A stretch of DNA of 64,000 bases. Source: DATCJA01 sp963814955 (GTDB lineage Bacteria; Acidobacteriota; Vicinamibacteria; Vicinamibacterales; UBA2999). The notes below the pieces were generated by a model. It was not told where the DNA came from. It saw nothing but the letters and a program-made list of their open reading frames with translations, and ran no database searches. How positions within the stretch are numbered: position 1 is the first letter of the stretch; each line of letters opens with the position of its first letter. Below are positions 26,822-36,038 of this stretch, piece after piece. The DNA lies in assembly GCA_963814955.1 (NCBI GenBank), contig CAWFEX010000008.1:1-64000 (forward strand), read 5' to 3'. The position numbers and the translations under genes were made by a program.

Positions 26822-27511
26822 ATGGCCAGGGTGATAACCGTTCTTGCCATCATGGTACTTTCGGCACTGCCGTTGATCGGGCAAGGGGGAGGTGGGCAAG
26901 GCGGCCAACCCGCTCAGCCCATGGGCTTCTTCATCACGAGCATGCCGATGAGCGGCGCCAATCTCGGCGGGCTGGCCGGAGCCGACAAGCACTGTCAGAC
27001 GCTGGCGGCCGCGTCGGGCATGGCGGGCGCCGGCAATCGCGAATGGCGGGCCTACCTGAGCACGCAGGGCCCGGGCGCCGTCAATGCCCGTGATCGAATC
27101 GGCACGGGTCCGTGGGCGAATGCGAAGGGGCAGATCGTTGCGAAGGACCTCGCGCACCTGCACGGAGATAGCGTCGAGCTGGCACAGCTCGGGAACAACA
27201 TCTCACGCAACACAGCCTTGACCGAGAAGGGTGAGCTCGTACCTGGTCAGGGTGCGCAGCCGGCGAACCAGCACGACATCCTGACTGGCTCGACGACGGC
27301 CGGCCGTGCGTTCACTGACGCGATGGATCATACGTGCAACAACTACACGAGCAACGCAGAAGGAAAGGGGAGCGTGCAGCTCGGCCATCACGATCGAGGG
27401 GGCGGCGGCAACACGTCGTGGAACTCGGCGCACCCCAGCAAGGGCTGCAGCCAGCCGAACCTCGTGAGCACCGGCGGCAACGGCTACATCTACTGCTTCG
27501 CGGCGAAATAA
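26822..27511 (+). CDS. Secreted lectin-like protein
   Basis: A 229-residue exported protein. The signal peptide (VITVLAIMVLSALPLIGQ) is followed by a Gly/Gln-rich linker, then a domain with GFFITSMPMSGANLGGLAGA, ADKHCQTLAAASG, REWRAYLSTQ and ARDRIGTGPWANAKG. It ends in the cysteine-containing tail GCSQPNLVSTGGNGYIYCFA. The pattern of A-D-xxC, WRAYLS and a final YCFA matches a C-type-lectin-like/DUF1554-type fold found in secreted bacterial proteins. AGGAAGGAGA precedes the ATG. It is the main gene of the small element between att copies 2 and 3. Confidence 0.7.
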   Translation: MARVITVLAIMVLSALPLIGQGGGGQGGQPAQPMGFFITSMPMSGANLGGLAGADKHCQTLAAASGMAGAGNREWRAYLSTQGPGAVNARDRIGTGPWANAKGQIVAKDLAHLHGDSVELAQLGNNISRNTALTEKGELVPGQGAQPANQHDILTGSTTAGRAFTDAMDHTCNNYTSNAEGKGSVQLGHHDRGGGGNTSWNSAHPSKGCSQPNLVSTGGNGYIYCFAAK

Positions 27512-27522
27512 AGCGCACGCGC

Positions 27523-27544
27523 AGGGCCGGCTAAAGCCGGCCCT
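27523..27544 (+). terminator. Perfect 10-base hairpin after the lectin-like gene
   Basis: AGGGCCGGCT-AA-AGCCGGCCCT forms a perfect 10-base stem with a two-base loop, 11 bases after the stop. It belongs to a group of TAA-centred GC palindromes found elsewhere in the window (29722, 53070, 63003, 63025). Confidence 0.6.
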
Positions 27545-27602
27545 ACGCTACGACCCATTGACTACCTAACCAAAGCTCACGCTTCGACAAGGGCCCGTGA
27601 AG

Positions 27603-28616
27603 TGTAAGTTCTCAGGACGTCGGTGACGCTCCGGCTCTCGCCTTTGCCAGGAGCCGTTCGTACGGGGTCTGGCCCGCCAACGCCCCGTGCGGCCGGTGGT
27701 AATTGTAATAGTCCTCCCACTCTTTCAGCGTCGCGTTGAACAAGTGAATGTCGTCCGTAATGCCATCCTTGTCGAGGAGCTGGTAAAACTCCTGGTCATC
27801 GACGCGGTGGGAGCGCTCGACCTTGCCGTTCAGGTGTGGTGTGCGCGGCCGGATGTAGACGTGGCGGATGTCGAGCGATTCGAGATGCCAATGAAAGTGC
27901 GATTGAAACTCGGCACCATTGTCGGTTTGAATGACATGGACACGGAAGGGTAACCGCCGGAGGACGTCATCGATGAATGCGATGGCCGTGCGTTGCGTGC
28001 AGGTGTCAAACACTTTCAGCACGCGAATGCGGGTGCAATCGTCGATCGCCGTGAATTGGTAGAAACGCCGGCGCGTGCCGGCAATGCGCTCGAGAAATTT
28101 GACGTCGACCTGCAACCGGTGGCTTGGCTGCGCCTTCTCGTACCGCGTCCAGCGGTGCGCGTGCCGCCGGTACTTTTGGTTGGCGGGCAGGCGGTTCATC
28201 CCGTGCCTGCGCAGAATGCGATGCACGGAGGCACAGGCCACCGACACACCGTGAAACCGCTGCAGATAATCGGCAATCTTGCCAGGGCCGAAGTGGTAGT
28301 GCTGCCGGAGGTAGAGGATCTTGCTTACGACGTCCGGCGGCGTGGCCCGCGGGGAGCGGTGCGGTGCCCGGGCGCGGTCCGCCAACCCCGCATCACCGTG
28401 CTGGAGATACCGCTGTCGCCACTTGTAGAACGTCTTTCGGGAAATGCCGACGTGCCGACAGGTCCGCGCCACATTGCCAACCGCCTTGGCTGCTTGGAGC
28501 ACCTTCAAGCGCCAGTTGGTCAACCGCCGTTACTCTGAATTCGTCATCAGATCTCCAATCCAAGGTCTTAAGCTTAGAAGGAGAGCTGGGTGTCACCTCT
28601 GTCCCGTGATTTCACA
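27603..28616 (-). mobile_element. IS481-family insertion sequence
   Basis: The ends are imperfect inverted repeats beginning TGT: tgtaagttctcaggacgt at 27603, and, on the other strand from 28616, tgtgaaatcacgggacag; both then share a GGTGAC block. Length is 1014 bp with one intact transposase gene. No target duplication is visible at the two flanks, so one end may have been altered after insertion. Confidence 0.75.
27612..28523 (-). CDS. IS481-family transposase
   Basis: A 303-residue DDE transposase. Residues 1-60 hold a helix-turn-helix (VARTCRHVGISRKTFYKWRQ) followed by RAPHRSPRATPPDVV. The catalytic domain carries LQVDVKFLERI (first D), FTAIDDCTRIRVLKVF, VIQTDNGAEFQSHFHWHLES (second D) and RPRTPHLNGKVERSHRVDDQ (E). 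It ends with EDYYNYHRPHGALAGQTPYE. All three acidic residues are present and the frame is intact, so the element may still be active, in contrast to the IS5-type copy at 1522. Confidence 0.9.
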   Translation of the reverse strand: MTNWRLKVLQAAKAVGNVARTCRHVGISRKTFYKWRQRYLQHGDAGLADRARAPHRSPRATPPDVVSKILYLRQHYHFGPGKIADYLQRFHGVSVACASVHRILRRHGMNRLPANQKYRRHAHRWTRYEKAQPSHRLQVDVKFLERIAGTRRRFYQFTAIDDCTRIRVLKVFDTCTQRTAIAFIDDVLRRLPFRVHVIQTDNGAEFQSHFHWHLESLDIRHVYIRPRTPHLNGKVERSHRVDDQEFYQLLDKDGITDDIHLFNATLKEWEDYYNYHRPHGALAGQTPYERLLAKARAGASPTS

Positions 28617-28856
28617 CTGTCGCGGGTGTGGAATGGGTGATCACGATGGTGTGACGCGCGCACCCCAGGGGCTGAACTTCGTATCCCCACAGCGACTTGA
28701 CCGAAGGACTGGTGCTTCCTTCGGCGAAGGTGCAGACTATCAACCCGTTATGGCACGTGGCTGACACGAAATTGTCGAATGACGAGAGCGACACCGGACA
28801 TCTTTGTGCCGACGTTCACTCCGCATAACTCCGCATGGACGTAGGGGGGAAAGTCG

Positions 28857-29387
28857 ATGCGTTTCGTGATACTGAGTTCTGTCGTTGTGGCCCTGCTCCT
28901 TTCCGGGTCGGCCCATGCACAGGAATGGATCAATTACGAGGATCGCGCTTGGGGGTTCTCTATCAATTTCCCGCACGAACCGAAGATGGAACAGATCGAC
29001 TATACGACGTTCTTCGGCCAGACGGTGCCGGCGCGTGTCTACTCGGCCGAACGGGGATCCGGTCGCTATTCCCTGACCGTTGTCTATTTTGCGGGCGCGC
29101 CAACGGATTCGCACACCGCCGTCTCGCACGCGGCCGAAGCGATCCGCGACAAGGGCAAGGTGACCTATTTCGCCTTCGACAGTCTTGACGGCATCCCCGG
29201 CCAGATGATCACCACGACTCAATCGGACGGGCGGCTCATTCAGGCGGGCGTCTATTTCGTCGACCAGCGCCTGTACATCGCCGAAGGAAGCGTAGCGGCT
29301 GGTAGCGCAGCAGCACCGTCACAATTCCACCAATCGATCAGAATCGTAGACCCTGAAGGCAACCCGATCGTTCTCGAACCCAACTGA
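28857..29387 (+). CDS. Secreted protein of unknown function
   Basis: A 176-residue exported protein with a clear signal peptide (ILSSVVVALLLSGSAHAQ). The mature part (WINYEDRAWGFSINFPHEPK, VYSAERGSGRYSLTVVYFAG, ending GNPIVLEPN) looks like a small alpha/beta domain of the kind found in secreted proteins that begin with a GF-I-FP-EP motif. No catalytic residues stand out. It lies between the IS481 element and the third att-type repeat and has no evident operon partner. Confidence 0.7.
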   Translation: MRFVILSSVVVALLLSGSAHAQEWINYEDRAWGFSINFPHEPKMEQIDYTTFFGQTVPARVYSAERGSGRYSLTVVYFAGAPTDSHTAVSHAAEAIRDKGKVTYFAFDSLDGIPGQMITTTQSDGRLIQAGVYFVDQRLYIAEGSVAAGSAAAPSQFHQSIRIVDPEGNPIVLEPN

Positions 29388-29454
29388 GGATCCCAACAGG
29401 AAAGACAAAGGAGGGCAAACAGGCGCGCCGCAACGTTTTGGGATAGCCGCCGCT

Positions 29455-29583
29455 GATGCTTTGGGGTGGGTGCAAATCTGGGCGCAGCACGTTTCACTCG
29501 CGACAACTGCTTCGTTCACTAGTTGTTACGGGAACTGCTCGCGCCCAAGGCAGGTGCGCTACCAGGCTGCGCTACGCCCCGAC
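29455..29583 (-). repeat. tRNA-Pro att-type repeat, copy 3 (5' half only)
   Basis: 29542-29583 is identical over 42 bases to the tRNA-Pro 5' half at 1100-1141. The preceding 87 bases match the arm of copy 2 (26001-26088) with scattered changes. DNA after 29583 differs from both other copies, so this is probably the outermost junction of the accessory region. Confidence 0.7.
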
Positions 29584-29917
29584 ATTCAAGAGCCTTAAGT
29601 TTACTGCCCCTTCCAGCGGCATCCTAATCGCGTTCACGTGCTCGGAGGCGAGAATGCGCTGCGAGGACAATCGCGGATGATACGGTCGCCGATGACGAGC
29701 AGGTCTGCGACGTGCCCCGCAGGGCCGACCTTAAGGCCGGCCCCTCATCACCGCGCACGACGCCCGAACCGAGTTCTTCGCGACCGTATCTCGCGAATAC
29801 CGCGAAGCGGCCGGTCAATTCGCCTGGACGAACCATACATTTGCCTGCGCGTGATGTGTCCTGGACTTCAATGACCGAACGCCTGTCTGTCCCTCGGTTC
29901 ATCGGCTCACTGCGCGA
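29584..29917. other. Gene-free stretch with one imperfect palindrome
   Basis: No supported gene lies here. The only structure seen is a GC-rich palindrome centred on CTTAAGG at 29722-29743, with one mismatch in an 11-base arm, similar to the hairpin at 27523. Confidence 0.5.
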
Positions 29918-30340
29918 TTACGGAGTGTCGTCATGGAGCCGCCTCGAAATGCTCTCGCGCTCTTCATCGGTCGGCACCCGATAGGTGTTACAGCGCTCAC
30001 AGTAGAATGCGAACGTTCCGGCTGAGACGCTGTCTTGCAGCTCTCGTCGGCTGTATGTGACGGCGATGTCGTGATGGGCGGAGCACTTGGCCTGCACGAG
30101 CACTTTTGCGGAGATATCGGCCCAGCGTGGGCAATCACAGTCGTGGGCGGGGACGAGTGCATCCGCCGCCTTCTGTGCTGTTTTGAGGTCTGCAGACTTG
30201 TCGTGCGCGGTGGTCACGACCTCCTCCACGGCTGTATCGCGTGCGAGGTAATGATACGTGCCGTCGGTGTCGACGGAGACTGCCGCAACCCAGCCATTTG
30301 CGTGTGTTCGCTGCCATTCTCCGGACGCTCCTATAAGCAT
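29918..30340 (-). CDS. Hypothetical protein with paired cysteines
   Basis: A 140-residue soluble frame starting MLIGASGEWQRTHANGW after a strong GAAGGGGGG site; this ATG at 30340 is preferred over one 16 codons upstream. Cysteines occur as HDCDCPRW and later as FYCERCNTYRVP, a C-x-x-C that could form half of a zinc ribbon. The family is not recognised. It is divergent from the M50 protease gene and has no operon partner. Confidence 0.55.
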   Translation of the reverse strand: MLIGASGEWQRTHANGWVAAVSVDTDGTYHYLARDTAVEEVVTTAHDKSADLKTAQKAADALVPAHDCDCPRWADISAKVLVQAKCSAHHDIAVTYSRRELQDSVSAGTFAFYCERCNTYRVPTDEERESISRRLHDDTP

Positions 30341-30589
30341 AGGCCCCCCTTCGTCCCTTTCTTGTGCAGGTAACATTCCCTTTAGCAAAGGTCACAAGGT
30401 TCAGCTTCAACGGCTCAGGCCACTAACACGTCTCAGCGGTAGCGGCGCGAGAAGGCCGACGTTCAGGGCGAAGTTGTTGAAGCAGGGATGGACGCCGCAT
30501 GAACGTCAAGCTCTCGTCTCTCGGTATCTCCAACGTTTTCCCACAAAAGGCACGCAGGTCCGACGTACTCTGACGTAGGGAGAACAGTT

Positions 30590-31924
30590 ATGTCTGGCGC
30601 GTGGCGGCTGGTTAATGCGGCACTGCTGCTGCTTTTGTTCCTGATGCCGCTGATGATTCTGCTCGGCGCGGCTGAGAGAACCGCAGGGCGACCGACCGTA
30701 CTCTTCTGGTTGTTCCTGCTCCTTCCCTTCCTGATTCTTCCCTGGTTATGGCGGCGATCCGATCCAGAGGAAGGTCCAGGTGCATACGTTGCTGCCGCGC
30801 GGCGTGTCCAGCCCGAGGGTGGGGGCGCCGGCGAGGAGCTCGGCGTTCTGGTTGCGCCAGTCGTCGACGTTCGGCGCGCATACACCGAAGCGGGCGTTCC
30901 AATCGTTGAAGGACGCCTCCGCGACCATTCGTCGGCTGCATTCGCATCGCTCGAGCGGCTTCTGTCGCCGCGACGGCTGACGCCGCTTCTCGAGGATCGC
31001 GGCCGCGACGGCGTGCGGGTGATCGCGTTACCGCAGGCCGTCGCAGGGCAATTGCGACGGCGCGGAGCGATCACCACAAATGTGGTGCTCTTCCTGGCGA
31101 CCGTCGCCACGACAGTATGGGCGGGAGCGCTCCATCAAGGCGTGAATCTGCTGGCCGACCCGGGCCAGTTCATGGCCGGCGTGCCGTATGCCGCGGCGCT
31201 GCTGGGGATTCTTGGCGTGCACGAACTCGGTCACTACTTCACCGCGCGGCGGTACGGCGTCGACGTGACGCTCCCCTATTTCATTCCGGTTCCGATGGGC
31301 CTCGGGACCTTCGGTGCGTTCATCCAGATGAAGTCGTTGATCAAAAGCCGGCAGGCTGTGTTCGACATCGGCATTGCCGGCCCGCTCGCAGGCCTGGTTG
31401 TGGCGCTCCCGGCTTTGTATTTCGGCCTTCGTGGAACGCCTCCACTCGACGAGGCGTCAGACACGACGGGCCTCTACGCCGGCTCGTCGTTCCTCCTGGC
31501 CGTCATTTACCAGTTTGCCAACGGTGGCGAGTTGGGCACCGCCGTCATCAGCCTGTCGCCGGTGGCGTTCGCCGGGTGGATCGGCTTGTTCATCACCGCG
31601 CTCAATCTGATGCCTGTCGGGCAGCTGGATGGCGGCCACATCGCATATGGGCTATTCGGTCAGCGCTGGGCGCGCCACATCGGAATGGCCGCTTTTCTCG
31701 TGATGGTGGGACTGGGACTCACGGTATGGCCCGGGCTGCTCACCTGGGCGCTGATGATTGCCTTGATTGCCGGTTTTTCACACACGCCGGCGCTGGACGA
31801 CGTGACGCCGCTCGACGGGAAGCGGTTCGCGTTGGGTGCTGTGGCGTTGGCCGTTCTGGTTCTGACGATTGTGCCGCTACCGGCGGGCATGCGTGGATTG
31901 ATGCTCGATTGTCCGTACCTGTGA
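30590..31924 (+). CDS. Site-2-type M50 metalloprotease
   Basis: A 444-residue integral membrane protein. The zinc-binding motif VHELGHYFTARRYGVDVTLP has HELGH at residues 211-215. The second conserved motif LNLMPVGQLDGGH, near residue 345, supplies the aspartate ligand. Two hydrophobic segments form the first 50 residues, then a soluble region of about 110 residues, then six or more membrane helices. Regulated intramembrane proteolysis is the role of the family, and the G-F-I-M-S segment (FGAFIQMKSLIKSRQAVFDI) matches plastid EGY-like relatives. The gene begins after GGGAGAA and stands alone. Confidence 0.88.
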   Translation: MSGAWRLVNAALLLLLFLMPLMILLGAAERTAGRPTVLFWLFLLLPFLILPWLWRRSDPEEGPGAYVAAARRVQPEGGGAGEELGVLVAPVVDVRRAYTEAGVPIVEGRLRDHSSAAFASLERLLSPRRLTPLLEDRGRDGVRVIALPQAVAGQLRRRGAITTNVVLFLATVATTVWAGALHQGVNLLADPGQFMAGVPYAAALLGILGVHELGHYFTARRYGVDVTLPYFIPVPMGLGTFGAFIQMKSLIKSRQAVFDIGIAGPLAGLVVALPALYFGLRGTPPLDEASDTTGLYAGSSFLLAVIYQFANGGELGTAVISLSPVAFAGWIGLFITALNLMPVGQLDGGHIAYGLFGQRWARHIGMAAFLVMVGLGLTVWPGLLTWALMIALIAGFSHTPALDDVTPLDGKRFALGAVALAVLVLTIVPLPAGMRGLMLDCPYL

Positions 31925-32094
31925 GCGCGTATCGCGGCGCTGAGTCAGCGACAGCGGGATGGGGAGAATGACAGGCGGTAGGTTATGCACGGTCGTAACG
32001 CCCACGTTCACGAGGCTTCCAGGCGGCTTCCCGCTAGTCGAACTCTGCTGTTCCGAGTCCTGGGGCGCGAAGGTTCCGCACCCCGTCTGTTCAC

Positions 32095-32148
32095 GTCGTC
32101 GTTCCTGCAGAGTCAAGGAGTGTCGTCGTTCTTGCAGAGTCAAGGAGT
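32095..32148 (+). repeat. Two 27-base direct repeats before the response regulator
   Basis: Two copies of a 27-base unit that differ at one base lie end to end, and the second ends directly at the ATG of the response regulator. Each carries AAGGAG, which would sit only one base from the ATG in the second copy. The repeat could be an operator pair or the result of a slippage duplication. Confidence 0.6.
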
Positions 32149-32556
32149 ATGGAGCGGCGGACCACTCGGCGGCCGCAACGCATACTCATCGCCGATGACT
32201 CAGCGGATATTCGCGAGTTGTGGCGTCTCTGGCTGACCTTCTGGGGATTCACGGTGGAGGAAGCGCGCAATGGTTGCGAAGCGGTCGAAAAAGCCCAGAG
32301 AAACACGCCCGACCTCATTTTGATGGATCTATGGATGCCGGTCCTTGATGGACTCGAGGCGATTAAGCGTCTTAAGAGTGATTTCGCCACAGCACAAGTG
32401 CCAGTCCTCGCGCTCAGCGCACAGGTCGAGTGTCCGAGCCCAGCGACAGTCCGGGCGGCAGGCGCCGAGACCTTCATCTCCAAACCCTGCGATCCCGATG
32501 TGCTGCTCGAACACATTCGAGCGGCCATGGCCCGCCTGCGACCGTCTTTAGCGTGA
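32149..32556 (+). CDS. Single-domain response regulator
   Basis: A 135-residue receiver domain. The acidic pair ADD is at 15-17, the phosphorylation site is D60 in DLILMDLWMPVLDGLEAIK, the switch serine is S90 in LALSAQ, and the conserved lysine is K112 in FISKPCDP. There is no output domain, so it must act through protein contacts, or as a phosphate relay. No histidine kinase is nearby. The ribosome-binding site is at an unusual distance from the ATG (see the direct repeats just upstream), so the true start could differ by a few codons. Confidence 0.85.
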   Translation: MERRTTRRPQRILIADDSADIRELWRLWLTFWGFTVEEARNGCEAVEKAQRNTPDLILMDLWMPVLDGLEAIKRLKSDFATAQVPVLALSAQVECPSPATVRAAGAETFISKPCDPDVLLEHIRAAMARLRPSLA

Positions 32557-32676
32557 CCACCTCGTTACTGGCCGAATTCACCGGCATTGCGCAAATCGCC
32601 GAGCGGAGCGGTACTCACTGGGTTCGGCAACGAATCGACGTCCGCGTGCATTGCGTGGGGCCCTCTGGCAACGCCA

Positions 32677-33250
32677 CTATGCGCTGCGTGGCAGCACCGT
32701 ATAAACGCGCGCGATGAAACCGCTGAACTCCACCATGTAGTTTTGGAGGAACCCCCGTGTCGCTTCGTTGGTGACCTGACCGTCCTCGGTAATCAGGCCC
32801 GCGCTCGAACTGGATGTACGCCTCGATCGAATTCATCTGTGGCGAATTGCAGAACGCCAGAATGCTCCGCAGGTGTTGTTGCGCGATCGCCGTTCCAATC
32901 TTCCCTGGCGACGCCCCGATGAAGGCAGACGGTTTTCGTGCGAATGCATTCTTGCCGTAGGGCCGACTCGCCCAATCGATCGCATTCTTCAGGCCGCCGG
33001 GAATCGAGCGGTTGTACTCGGGCGTGACGAAGAGCACGGCATCAACCGCCGCTATGGCGTTCTTGAACTCGGTCGCGACCGGAGGGTAGTTCGCGTCGTA
33101 GTCGTAGCTGTATAGCGGCAAATCCTTGAACGAGATCTCCGTCATTTGGAGTTCCGGCGGAGCGAGTCTCACAAGGGCCTTAGCGAGCAACCGGTTGATC
33201 GATTTGGTCGCCAGACTGCCGATCAAATAGCCGACCTTGTAGCCTGCCAT
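32677..33250 (-). pseudogene. NADPH-dependent FMN reductase, one frameshift
   Basis: The frame starts MAGYKVGYLIGSLATKSINR, the flavodoxin-like FMN-binding loop, and contains LFVTPEYNRSIPGGLKNAID with the PEYN motif and SAFIGASPGKIGTAIAQQHL. After IQFERG near 32799 the frame must shift by one base. It then continues as LITEDGQVTNEATRGFLQNY and ends FIARVYTVLPRSA. The reconstructed protein is about 190 residues, normal for the ArsH/ChrR/AzoB-type reductases. The break lies in a short run of C and may be a base-call error. Confidence 0.8.
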
Positions 33251-33353
33251 CGGTCCTCCTCTTGTGAAGCTATCACCCTGTGCCGAGCGATCCGATGATC
33301 ATGTCCTCGGAGCCAGATGAGCCGCCGTCGTCCATTGCCAACATTCAGCTGCA

Positions 33354-34696
33354 TCACAGCAACCGCGTCAGGGAGTTCGCGGCCCGCTCGGCAATGCGCT
33401 CAAGCCACGAGCGACTCCGGAAGGCCTCCATCGTGATCTCCTCAGCATGACGCAAATCATCGAGAAAGATTCGGTTCATGTTCTGACCACCCGTTCGATC
33501 GAGCACCATCAAGGTGGCTTCGTCGTTGAGCGCCATGGAACGATTGTCGAAGTTCATCGACCCCACGGTGAACCACTCGGCGTCAACGACGAACGTCTTG
33601 GCGTGCAGCGTGGTCGGTTGCCATTCGTATACGCGCACGCCGGCCGCGAGCAGCGTGTCGTACCACGCTCGACCGGCGAGTCGAACGATGTTGACATCGG
33701 TGCGCGGCCCGGCCGTCAGGATCCGCACGTCGACTCCACGTTGTGCGGCGGCCGCAAGCAGGTCGATGAAGTTGCGGTCGGGCGCGAAGTACGAGTTCGT
33801 TATGTACAGGGTCTTCCGCGCCCCGGCGATAGACAACGCGAAGAAGCGCTCGGCGGCAGTGCTTCCCAACGTCGGCGCCGTGTACAGCAGGCCCGCCGCC
33901 GTCGCGCCGTTCGGCTCCGACTCGAGAGTCGCCCGCCCCGTGAACATCACTCCGGTCGCCTCGACCCATGCCGCAGCGAATGCCGCCTGAAGTTGTCGAA
34001 CCGCCGGGCCTTCGAAACGCACGTTCGTTTCGCGCCAGGAGCCGTTGCTGCGTCCGTCGCCGAACCACTTGTCGTCGATGCCGAACCCGCCCGTCCAGCC
34101 CACCTTGCTGTCGATGACAATGCCGCGGACGTGTGAACGGTTCTGGGCGAGATGCAGCGTGGAGAGACGGATCGGGCGAAAAGGTTCAACGACGATGCCA
34201 GCAGCCCGCAGTTCGTCGCGATGATTAGCGGGAATGTCTACAGGTACCCGAAAGCGTCGTAGAGGACAAGCACGCGGACGCCCGCCTTAGCGCGTTCACG
34301 CAGTATCTGCCCGAGCATGTCGGCCATACGACCTGGGGCGCCGTAATACAACTGCAAGGTGATCGACCGCTGTGCCGACCGCAGGTCTTCCCACAGGCGC
34401 GGATAGGTGCCGTCACCGTTCAGCATCACCTCGACATGGTTGCCGGGGGTGAGCCATGCGCCGGTGGCCATCGTTGCCATGAGCGGAAACTCTGCCTCGC
34501 TGACGCCGATTGGTGCACCGTCTGCGGCCACGCCGCGGACGTGGCGAACAGCCGTGCCGCGGGTGAGATGAAGGAACCCAATGAGGGCGAGGCAGAGGAC
34601 GGTAACGAGAAGCGTCCACCGACCGACTCTGCCGAGTGTGGCGAGGATGCGGCTCTTCCAGAGGGAGACGAGGGTGTCCGATGCCTTCTTCAGCAT
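33354..34696 (-). pseudogene. Phospholipase D/cardiolipin synthase-like protein, one frameshift
   Basis: The first part, 34696 to about 34240, has a membrane anchor (WTLLVTVLCLALIGFLHLTR) and the start of the first PLD domain (GNHVEVMLNGDGTYPRLWED). The frame breaks in GACGCTTTCGGGTACC and resumes as VDIPANHRDELRAAGIVVEP, with a first HKD-like motif HVRGIVID, where arginine replaces the usual lysine. The second motif is canonical: HAKTFVVDAEWFTVGSMNFD. It ends in SRSWLERIAERAANSLTRLL. The whole protein would be about 447 residues. Together with the DAG kinase and phosphoesterase on its right it suggests membrane phospholipid work. Confidence 0.8.
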
Positions 34697-35075
34697 GCTT
34701 CATCCCTTCGGCTGTAATAGCACCGGCGATAACATCGTTGGGCGTGTGCCGGCTCGCGCGGGCAGATCACGGGAACGTGAGGTGCCTTATCCGACGATGC
34801 GGCGCAATCCAGACGAATTACGTGGGGCGTTGGCCTGCCGCCGCAGCTTTTCAGGCACGTGGCATCTCGCTTTCGGCTCGACGCGAACGGGCCGGACGCG
34901 CCCCACCTCGCTCGCGCGGATTCAGGCGAGCTCGGCGTGATGGCGCACGAGTGCTGTTGGCGCGCCGAAGTTCCACACGATGTTGCGAACGGAGGCGCAC
35001 GCGTTTCGCCCGCCACCAGGCATGATCTGACATTACCCAACACAGCGACGAACAGATCTTGCAGTGCTGCGTACC
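34697..35075. other. Intergenic stretch without a supported gene
   Basis: The 380 bases between the divergent phospholipase-D and diacylglycerol-kinase genes hold no frame with convincing coding quality on either strand. Promoters for both genes must lie here, but no clear -35/-10 pair is seen. Confidence 0.5.
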
Positions 35076-36038
35076 ATGACTGCGCCCCTGGGCCACATAA
35101 CCGACGATGTTCGTCCGCCGACTCAGCGCCGTGTGGCCATCGTCATCAATCATCGGTCCGGAACGCTGGGCAAAGATGAGATCGCCCGACGCGTGGAGGA
35201 ATCGTTTTCCGCCAGAGGCATGCAAGTCCATGTTGAGCTTGCGCACACCGGCACCGAGCTCATCGCCGCGTGCGGACGCGCCGCCACAGGACGTGCGGAC
35301 ACCGTTGTCGCCGCTGGGGGAGATGGGACGATCGCCGCCGTCGCCGCAACGCTTGTGGACACCGATAAGCTGCTGGGGGTGCTTCCTCTAGGAACGTTCA
35401 ATTACTTCGCGCGCGCCTTAGGCGTGCCGCTCGAGCTCGAGGAAGCGGTCGACGTGGTAGCCGCGGGCGTGCCAAAACCCACCGATGTCGGCGAGGTCAA
35501 TGGGCGCATATTCCTGAACAATTCCAGCCTGGGCTTATACCCCACGGTTCTCCACCACCGTGAAGCGGCATACAGACAGTTGGGACGCAGTCGGTGGGCA
35601 TCGTACCTCTCAGTCGCCTTCGCGCTGGCCCAACCGCCCTCGCTGATGAACGTCCAGCTCGCGGTGGACGGCGTCCCATTTCCACGCAGGACGCCGCTGG
35701 TGTTCGTGGGGATGAACGCGGATCAGATGGACAGTTTTTCGATCCCGGGAAAGACCTGTCTCGACAGCCATCGATTGGCCGTGTGTGTGATTCGTCCTCT
35801 GCAGATGCTCGAGCTGTGGCGCCTGGGCGTCCGCGCGTTCGTTCGTGGTCTGGACGGCAGTTCCGCGCTGGAAGTCGTGTGTGCGCGCGAGCTTCGGATC
35901 AGTATGCGACCAAAACGGGTCAGGGTCGCCCTTGACGGAGAGATTGTCATACTGCAGACGCCACTTCACTACCGGCTCAGAGCGGCTGCGTTGCGGGTGC
36001 TTGTTCGCGGAGCGCATCCAGACGGGCGCCAACGGTAG
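35076..36038 (+). CDS. Diacylglycerol kinase-family lipid kinase
   Basis: A 320-residue protein of the DAGK/YegS/BmrU family. The nucleotide-binding elements are RRVAIVINHRSGTLGKDEIA, VVAAGGDGTIAAVAATL and LGVLPLGTFNYFARALGVPL. The second domain is recognised by NGRIFLNNSSLGLYP and the C-terminal KRVRVALDGEIV. These enzymes phosphorylate diacylglycerol or related lipids at the inner membrane. The start ATG at 35076 is four codons inside the open frame. The stop overlaps the next start by one base, so both are one transcription unit. Confidence 0.85.
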   Translation: MTAPLGHITDDVRPPTQRRVAIVINHRSGTLGKDEIARRVEESFSARGMQVHVELAHTGTELIAACGRAATGRADTVVAAGGDGTIAAVAATLVDTDKLLGVLPLGTFNYFARALGVPLELEEAVDVVAAGVPKPTDVGEVNGRIFLNNSSLGLYPTVLHHREAAYRQLGRSRWASYLSVAFALAQPPSLMNVQLAVDGVPFPRRTPLVFVGMNADQMDSFSIPGKTCLDSHRLAVCVIRPLQMLELWRLGVRAFVRGLDGSSALEVVCARELRISMRPKRVRVALDGEIVILQTPLHYRLRAAALRVLVRGAHPDGRQR

